From contig JAJZOS010000068.1 of assembly GCA_021851985.1 (NCBI GenBank), positions 1-5,314 on the forward strand: 5,314 nt of DNA, written 5' to 3'. The stretch is from Microcaldota archaeon. GTDB lineage: Archaea; Micrarchaeota; Micrarchaeia; Micrarchaeales; CABMGC01. Position numbers and translations under genes: made by a program. The notes under the pieces were generated by a model. That model made no database searches, had not been told where the DNA came from, and saw only the letters and a program-made list of their open reading frames with translations. Positions 1 through 4,129 of the stretch are shown piece by piece. Each line of letters opens with the position of its first letter. Position 1 is the stretch's first letter.

Positions 1-1
1 A

Positions 2-430
2 TATTCCGAGTATATAAGCTCGCCTAAGCCCAGGATCTACACCGAAAACGGGTTCATGGTGGATTACGCTTTATGCGATATAAAGAAATATGAGGGCATG
101 GAAATTGAGAGCTTCAAGCTTTCTTACGAGGCCCTGGAAAAGTACTATCTGTCGCACAAGGAAAATCCGCAGCCCGTAGAAAGCTCAAAGGCCAAGGAGC
201 TGGAAGCGAGCATAAGGAAGCAGAAAGAAATAATAGAGCAGACTGCGATGGAGATAAAGGAGCTCAAGCTCAAGGGCGACACCATATACAACAACATGCA
301 GCTGATAAATTCAATAATAAAGATGGCGAGGGAAATGAAGCGCTTCAAGAAGGAAGACATCGAAGAGGCATTCGGCATAAAAGTAAAAGAGGTCAACCTA
401 AAAGACAAGACTGTAACGATTGAGCTCTGA
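2..430 (+). CDS. RqcH/NEMF-like NFACT ribosome quality-control protein, 5' partial, C-terminally short
   Basis: The frame is open from base 2 and runs into the window, so the true start lies outside; 142 residues are visible. Residues 8-49 resemble the end of the NFACT-N domain: a PRIY segment, then a KKYEGMEIESF stretch and an S-x-EAL-x-KYY motif, as in archaeal RqcH ('iY...pi.L..yeg.e...f.sfseALdeyf'). Residues 62-93 form a charged heptad-like helix (first arm of the coiled coil), followed by KGDTIYNNMQL, the family's 'kGe.IYeny.l' signature, and a final beta-type segment IKVKEVNLKDKTVTIEL. RqcH/Rqc2/NEMF proteins bind stalled large ribosomal subunits with tRNA and direct C-terminal tailing of nascent chains. 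Archaeal members normally continue with a second coiled-coil helix and the NFACT-R (DUF814) domain. This one stops at TGA 428-430 without them, and no other frame after the stop restores them. It is co-directional with RNase Z, 33 nt upstream. Family assignment rests on remembered motifs, without a search. Confidence 0.8.
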   Translation, partial: YSEYISSPKPRIYTENGFMVDYALCDIKKYEGMEIESFKLSYEALEKYYLSHKENPQPVESSKAKELEASIRKQKEIIEQTAMEIKELKLKGDTIYNNMQLINSIIKMAREMKRFKKEDIEEAFGIKVKEVNLKDKTVTIEL

Positions 431-463
431 AACTCTGGGATTAAGCACAAAGCGAGTAATAAA

Positions 464-1357
464 ATGTTCAAAATAACCTTTTTGGGAACGTCTGGCTCTG
501 CCCCGACAAAAGAAAGAGGGCTCTCATCGGTAGCCCTGCAGCACGAGGGCACAGTCATGCTTTTCGACTGCGGTGAGGGCACGCAGAGGCAGATGCAGCT
601 GTTCGGAGTCAACATATCAAAGGTAAAGCACATATTCATAACGCATGCACACGCCGATCACGTGCTCGGTATAGCGGGGCTGCTAAGGACAATGTCATTA
701 TACCACAGGCAGGATCCTTTGACTGTATATTTTCCAGAAGGGCACCAGAACGTAATAGAAAGCCTGATAAAATTCGACAACGCAATAATAGGATTCGAGA
801 TAATGCTCAAGGCCGTAAAGCCCGGCACTGTACTGCGCGGCGAGGATTTCTCAGTAAAAGCGTTCAAGCTTAATCATTCGGTCACTTCCTACGGGTACTC
901 ATTCGCCGAAAAGGACAAGACAAAATTCATCGCAGAAAAGTGCAGGAAGCTTGGGATAAAAGGAGAGATGTTCAAGGAAATTAGCAAGAAGGGCCATGTC
1001 ACTATAAAGGGCGAAAGGGTTTATCTGAAAGACGTAACTGAACAAGAGCAGGGCAAGAAGTTCGTATACGCAACGGATACCAGGCCCCTGGCCAGCACGG
1101 CTAAGGCTGCACAGAATGCCGACATACTCGTGCACGAGACAACTTACGAAGACAGGCTATCAAAATTGGCAAAGGAGAGAAAGCATTCTACAAGCGCAGA
1201 GGCCGCGCAGATAGCCAAGAAAGCCAAAGTAGCAAAGCTCGTGCTTTATCACTTCAGCACCAGATACAAGGATACGTCAATCCTTCTCAACGAAGCCAAA
1301 GCCATATTCCCAAATTCGGTTGCCGCATACGACGGCATGTCAATTACCGTAAAATAA
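464..1357 (+). CDS. rnz: Ribonuclease Z (tRNA 3' processing endonuclease)
   Basis: This metallo-beta-lactamase-fold, zinc-dependent endonuclease cuts pre-tRNA just after the discriminator base so that CCA can be added; it acts in the cytoplasm, usually as a dimer. At 297 residues it is the usual short (RNase ZS) size and appears complete. Motifs are in the expected order: the N-terminal ITFLGTSGSAPTKERG segment (family PxKxRN box, here ending in Gly19 instead of Asn), DCGEGTQRQ at 35-43, the zinc motif HAHADH at 61-66, a metal-ligand His138 (LNHS), Asp205 (YATDT), a HEAT-box equivalent HETT at 224-227, an HST box at 241-243, and His263 (YHFSTRY). Residues about 152-187, with KLGIKG and a Gly/Lys-rich stretch, match the flexible arm (exosite) that grips the tRNA elbow. 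ATG 464 is chosen because the protein then begins exactly at the family's first beta strand. The frame is open back to the preceding stop at 430, but that 33-nt stretch has no family similarity. No clear Shine-Dalgarno precedes it. It lies 57 bp upstream of a tRNA gene that needs this processing, because CCA is not encoded. Confidence 0.97.
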   Translation: MFKITFLGTSGSAPTKERGLSSVALQHEGTVMLFDCGEGTQRQMQLFGVNISKVKHIFITHAHADHVLGIAGLLRTMSLYHRQDPLTVYFPEGHQNVIESLIKFDNAIIGFEIMLKAVKPGTVLRGEDFSVKAFKLNHSVTSYGYSFAEKDKTKFIAEKCRKLGIKGEMFKEISKKGHVTIKGERVYLKDVTEQEQGKKFVYATDTRPLASTAKAAQNADILVHETTYEDRLSKLAKERKHSTSAEAAQIAKKAKVAKLVLYHFSTRYKDTSILLNEAKAIFPNSVAAYDGMSITVK

Positions 1358-1374
1358 GCCATTGCCGGCTAATG

Positions 1375-1389
1375 CGAAAACTTATAATA
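1375..1389 (+). promoter_or_regulatory. Archaeal BRE/TATA promoter of tRNA-Val
   Basis: A purine-rich BRE-like element (CGAAAA, 1375-1380) is followed directly by an archaeal TATA box (TTATAATA, 1382-1389). The TATA centre lies about 29 bp before the first base of the mature tRNA. Archaeal transcription usually starts roughly 25 bp after the TATA centre, so a leader of only a few nucleotides is expected, to be removed by RNase P. The element sits in the 57-bp gap after the rnz stop codon, so the tRNA can be expressed separately from rqcH-rnz. Confidence 0.75.
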
Positions 1390-1414
1390 GTTTCAAGCAA
1401 AATATCCACTGCAC

Positions 1415-1486
1415 GGGCCCGTAGTCGATTGGTAAGACGTCTCCCTGACACGGAGAAGACATGGAGTTCGATTCTCCACGGGCCCA
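1415..1486 (+). tRNA. tRNA-Val (anticodon GAC)
   Basis: A full cloverleaf folds by hand. The acceptor stem 1415-1421 pairs with 1479-1485 in 7 of 7 positions (GGGCCCG/CGGGCCC), with discriminator A1486. U8 and A9 follow. The D arm is GUC/GAC (1424-1426 with 1436-1438) with G18G19 in the loop. The anticodon stem UCUCC/GGAGA (1440-1444 with 1452-1456) encloses the loop CUGACAC, giving anticodon GAC at 1447-1449. The variable region has 5 nt. The T arm UGGAG/CUCCA (1462-1466 with 1474-1478) carries loop UUCGAUU. GAC reads valine codons GUC and GUU. CCA is not encoded, and there is no intron. The D stem has only three Watson-Crick pairs (position 13-22 is G-A), and position 15 is U facing A48 rather than the usual R15-Y48. 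It is 8 bp from the converging 3' end of the EF-Tu-like gene. Confidence 0.96.
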
Positions 1487-1494
1487 CTTACGGA

Positions 1495-2391
1495 TTAATC
1501 TACAGTGCCCTTTGCAAATATCCTTGGTGCCTTTTCACGGAGCAGCAGGAAAGTATCTCCTTTTTCCATCGCCAAAGATTTTTCCAAGGCAAAAGTAACC
1601 TTATTTCCGTCTACTTTTTCTACCTTTGCCATTGAGTATGAAAAGTTTGATCCCAAGCCGTAAAAGTTTCCAGGAACTAAATCCTCTTTGTTTATCTCTG
1701 AAAGCTCAATCTTTGCAGTTATCTTTTTGGATGGCAATATCTGTGCTGCCGACAATATGCTTCCTTTTTCTACCGCATCTGGCTCTATGTTCTTCATGCC
1801 TATTCCTATTCTCGTACCTGGTCCTGCTGTTTTTATATCTACGTCCTGACTTTGAAGCGATCTTACAAGAACTTTTTTTCCTGAGCTGTGCCAGAGCTCG
1901 TCATGCACATTTATCGTTCCTCTTATTACCACTCCAAGCGCCACTGCACCTATCCCTTTTACGTTAAAAGCCTTGTCTATATCTACTCTGCACGTTTGTG
2001 CGGGATTATCATTTTTCCCTATTGAAAGTATGGTCTCGAGAAGCGTATCCCTGTCGCATACCTTGTAATTTGATAATCCTGAATTTTTTATTATGTCGGA
2101 ATCGGCGTTTTCAGATGTCAGGATTACATTTTTTCCAAGCAGTTTTGAAGCTACTAGCAATTCTCCGAACAGCCTGTCCATGTTTTCTGTTGATAGCACT
2201 ATTGTTTCTGAAATTGTCAATATTTCCGAAATTGCATAGAATTTGTCTTCTGTTGAAGTAGGCGCAAGAGCCGTTATTACGCTGCCGTCAATGCTCCTGT
2301 TATAAAACGTGATGCTGTTCTCAGAGCCCTTCTTGCCTATGAACGAAGCAAGATCTACGCTGTTCGGAACTGCTATTATGTGGTTTGACAA
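1495..2391 (-). CDS. EF-Tu/SelB-like translation-factor paralogue with a degenerate GTPase domain
   Basis: The protein has 298 residues. Residues about 133-217 match EF-Tu domain 2: FNVKGIGAVALGVVIRGTI at 142-160 (compare 'v.GrGtVvtGrVerG.i' in EF-Tu, EF-1A and SelB) and VRSLQSQDVDIKTAGPGTRIGIGMKNI at 176-202, then EKGSIL. Residues about 222-298 look like a third beta-barrel domain ending in RIFAKGTV. The N-terminal ~130 residues sit where the G domain should be but lack a P loop (GxxxxGKS/T), a DxxG switch and an NKxD motif; GKKGSENSITFYNR at 19-32 stands in the first motif's region. This resembles a GTPase-dead, EF-1A/SelB-like family that I recall from archaea; its role is unknown to me. 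The start is TTG (2391-2389), supported by an AGGTG ribosome-binding site 5 nt upstream. The gene is last in the cyd operon, 9 nt after the membrane-protein stop. Sampled stretches are roughly 35-43% G+C, below the ~45-48% seen in samples of cydA and rnz. Fold assignment is firm; biological role is open. Confidence 0.85.
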   Translation of the reverse strand: MSNHIIAVPNSVDLASFIGKKGSENSITFYNRSIDGSVITALAPTSTEDKFYAISEILTISETIVLSTENMDRLFGELLVASKLLGKNVILTSENADSDIIKNSGLSNYKVCDRDTLLETILSIGKNDNPAQTCRVDIDKAFNVKGIGAVALGVVIRGTINVHDELWHSSGKKVLVRSLQSQDVDIKTAGPGTRIGIGMKNIEPDAVEKGSILSAAQILPSKKITAKIELSEINKEDLVPGNFYGLGSNFSYSMAKVEKVDGNKVTFALEKSLAMEKGDTFLLLREKAPRIFAKGTVD

Positions 2392-2396
2392 TTAGA

Positions 2397-2401
2397 CACC
2401 T
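2397..2401 (-). promoter_or_regulatory. Ribosome-binding site deciding the TTG start of the EF-Tu-like gene
   Basis: AGGTG on the minus strand complements the archaeal 16S 3' end (core of GGAGGTGAT). It lies 5 nt before TTG 2391-2389, the same motif and spacing as before cydB. It overlaps the stop codon of the upstream membrane-protein gene, which suggests translational coupling. No ATG or GTG gives a better-supported start nearby. Confidence 0.7.
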
Positions 2402-3177
2402 TACCTGCGTACTTTTCTTTTTCTTGTCTTATTAATCTTATTGGAACTTCTTTTGTACTTGGTGCTTGTATTTGTCTTTGCGGTTTTATGCCTTTTTGAA
2501 ACTCTTTCCAGTTTCTTAACTCTTTTTGCATTCTTGCCGTGGCCGAAGCTGAAAAAGCCGAACCATAAAAGCAGTATGCCTATGAATTCAGAATAGTATA
2601 AAAATTCTGGAATTGCAGCGATGTAAAGCGTTCCAGCGATGCTTACTACTACAGTTCCAGCAATTATGCTAAGCATTTTTTTGTTTTTCGACCTGCGGTA
2701 AGAAAGCGCAGCCACAACTATCAATATGAACGCAGCTGGGAAAGTGCCAAGCGAAGAAACTGTTACTACCGACAACGGAAGAGGCCCATAAACCACATAT
2801 GTTATTATCAGGTTTTTTATTGCAGAAGCCTGAAGCGCAACTACCATCGCTACGTCAATGACCAATATATAAGCGAGATATGTAACTTTTATCTTATCGC
2901 TTTTTATTAAGCATAAAGAGCCCATTGCAAGAGACTCTACAAGAAATACCACAAGGAAAAGATATATGTCTATCAAAGCTTCATTGTACAGGTTCAGGGA
3001 AAAGACGCTCTCCAGAAGTACGGCAACTGTGAATATCCACAATCCTAGCGACCAAAACCCAAAGCTTTTGACCTCCTTGTTGTTTTTCCACTTGTAAGTC
3101 ATGAAGGCGGCGAGCAGCGCACTCAGCACTGCTATTATGATTGTCGAAACGAATACTATAATTTCCAAACTTTGCAT
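2401..3177 (-). CDS. Seven-helix membrane protein with polybasic C-terminal tail, family not recognised
   Basis: I do not recognise the family. The 258 residues contain seven hydrophobic segments at about 5-28, 40-62, 68-91, 98-120, 138-160, 168-189 and 192-213. Loops after helices 1, 3 and 5 are basic (KWKNNKEVK, KSDKIK, RRSKNKK) and the others are not, so by the positive-inside rule the N-terminus is outside and the tail inside. The tail (215-258) has 21 Lys/Arg in 44 residues and a single Glu, ending in RKRKVRR; such a tail could contact nucleic acid, ribosomes or acidic lipid. There is no lysine in helix 7, so it is not a retinal-binding rhodopsin, and no heme or metal motif is evident. 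The ATG overlaps the cydB stop by one base (TAATG), with a modest AGGT site 8 nt upstream. The context suggests an accessory, assembly or sensory partner of cytochrome bd, but this is inference from position only. That the gene is real is well supported by the overlap and consistent topology. Confidence 0.85.
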   Translation of the reverse strand: MQSLEIIVFVSTIIIAVLSALLAAFMTYKWKNNKEVKSFGFWSLGLWIFTVAVLLESVFSLNLYNEALIDIYLFLVVFLVESLAMGSLCLIKSDKIKVTYLAYILVIDVAMVVALQASAIKNLIITYVVYGPLPLSVVTVSSLGTFPAAFILIVVAALSYRRSKNKKMLSIIAGTVVVSIAGTLYIAAIPEFLYYSEFIGILLLWFGFFSFGHGKNAKRVKKLERVSKRHKTAKTNTSTKYKRSSNKINKTRKRKVRR

Positions 3178-4127
3178 TAATAACTACCTGTTGTGCTTTG
3201 TGCTTTCTTTATATAACTAACGTAAACCATAAAAACCAATGATATTACCAATATGGCGCCTCCGATCGGCGTTACGAGATTAACGTAAAATGCCATTGGG
3301 CCTGAAGCCAAATAACTGTTTATGTCAACGGCGCCTCCGAGCAAGTAAGGGCTCTGCATAAATCCAAAGAAATTGACTGCAAGAAGGAACCACAGCACTG
3401 CTACATATTTCGCATATTTTTTCCTGGAATAATAAAGGTAAAGCCCTACTGCCAAAAGCACCAGCAATCCTATCAGGTAGGGCAGACCAGGGCCCAACGC
3501 TGCTGAAAACAGGTATCCTGTTGCGGAGCGGGTTGCTATTGCAATCGCAACTATGCCTAGCACAGCAGCAAGCCCGGTAAACCATCTGTACTCACGCACG
3601 TCGAAAAATACTGCGGCAACGAAAACGGAAAGCAGCGCTATCCCCACAAACATTAATATATTGAACGAGTTTGCGAACATCTTAAGCATATTTATTGAAT
3701 ATGCGGATGCGTTTATGCCTATCCCGCTTATTCCAGAGTCGAGAACCGAGATGGCGATAAATGCTACTACTAATGTGGCTATTGCGTATACGTGCAGATA
3801 ACGTTTTTCTGAGCGTTTGTCTCCCATATATTCGCTATACGAAAGGAAGGCATTCCTCAGTATAAAAAATATAGCTGCAACAAGCAGCGGAACCACGAAA
3901 ACAGTACCTACTAGCATCAGTAGCGATGGTACCGTAGCTTCAAGATTTACTAGGTAAAATACTGCAAAAGTCCCGGTAACCTCCCACAACGGCATAAGGA
4001 AACGCTTCATCCTGTCCTTGTGCTTGTCATATTCTAGCAGCATGGTAATGGCTATTCCAACTTCAAGCCCGAACAGCGTAAGGAAAACGGAAAATATCAG
4101 GTAATTTATTGAAAACATTATGCTCAT
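3177..4127 (-). CDS. cydB: Cytochrome bd-type quinol oxidase subunit II, divergent CydB
   Basis: This is the partner subunit of CydA in the plasma-membrane quinol:O2 oxidoreductase. It supports the heme-bearing subunit I and may line a proton path. The 316-residue protein (E. coli CydB is 379) is hydrophobic throughout, with about eight or nine helices (roughly 7-29, 50-66, 68-92, 110-130, 155-176, 182-199, 216-233, 239-257, 282-305). Overall likeness to CydB is low, but landmarks align by hand: FGLEVGIA at 19-26 with 'DGFDMGVG', PLWEVTG at 46-52 with 'PHWDGNQ', and ILRNAF at 89-94 with the 'LRGV.F' box after helix 3. At the positions of E. coli CydB Asp29 and Asp58 it carries Glu22 and Glu49, conserving charge. 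ATG 4127 is chosen over an upstream ATG at 4298 because it lies 2 nt after the cydA stop with AGGTG 5 nt upstream, begins just before helix 1, and the longer form would add 57 non-membrane residues overlapping cydA. Position right after cydA strongly supports the call. Confidence 0.85.
   Translation of the reverse strand: MSIMFSINYLIFSVFLTLFGLEVGIAITMLLEYDKHKDRMKRFLMPLWEVTGTFAVFYLVNLEATVPSLLMLVGTVFVVPLLVAAIFFILRNAFLSYSEYMGDKRSEKRYLHVYAIATLVVAFIAISVLDSGISGIGINASAYSINMLKMFANSFNILMFVGIALLSVFVAAVFFDVREYRWFTGLAAVLGIVAIAIATRSATGYLFSAALGPGLPYLIGLLVLLAVGLYLYYSRKKYAKYVAVLWFLLAVNFFGFMQSPYLLGGAVDINSYLASGPMAFYVNLVTPIGGAILVISLVFMVYVSYIKKAQSTTGSY
3186..3189 (-). promoter_or_regulatory. Weak ribosome-binding site before the seven-helix protein
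   Basis: AGGT on the minus strand lies 8 nt before ATG 3177, inside the last codons of cydB. Together with the one-base stop/start overlap (TAATG), it suggests reinitiation by ribosomes finishing cydB. The match is only four bases. Confidence 0.4.
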
Positions 4128-4129
4128 TT

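Noticed and set aside
431..463. In-frame readthrough fusion of the RqcH-like protein and RNase Z across TGA 428-430
   Set aside because: The 33-nt gap is open in the same frame, but its residues match neither family, RNase Z begins naturally at ATG 464, and there is no recoding signal visible. Selenocysteine or pyrrolysine is not suggested.
1357..1370. Small hairpin AGCC/GGCT after rnz as a terminator
   Set aside because: The stem is only 4 bp, has no T tract and sits next to the tRNA promoter.
1372..2261. Plus-strand open frames in 1372-1635, 1626-1967 and 1998-2261
   Set aside because: They run through the tRNA or opposite the EF-Tu-like gene, have no family similarity or start signals, and read as low-complexity Leu/Ser/Phe-rich antisense products.
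1495..2391. True SelB or EF-1A
   Set aside because: All nucleotide-binding motifs are missing and the protein is shorter than SelB or EF-1A; no selenocysteine genes are in view.
2401..3177. Microbial rhodopsin identity for the seven-helix protein
   Set aside because: No lysine in the seventh helix and no rhodopsin motifs; only the helix number agrees.
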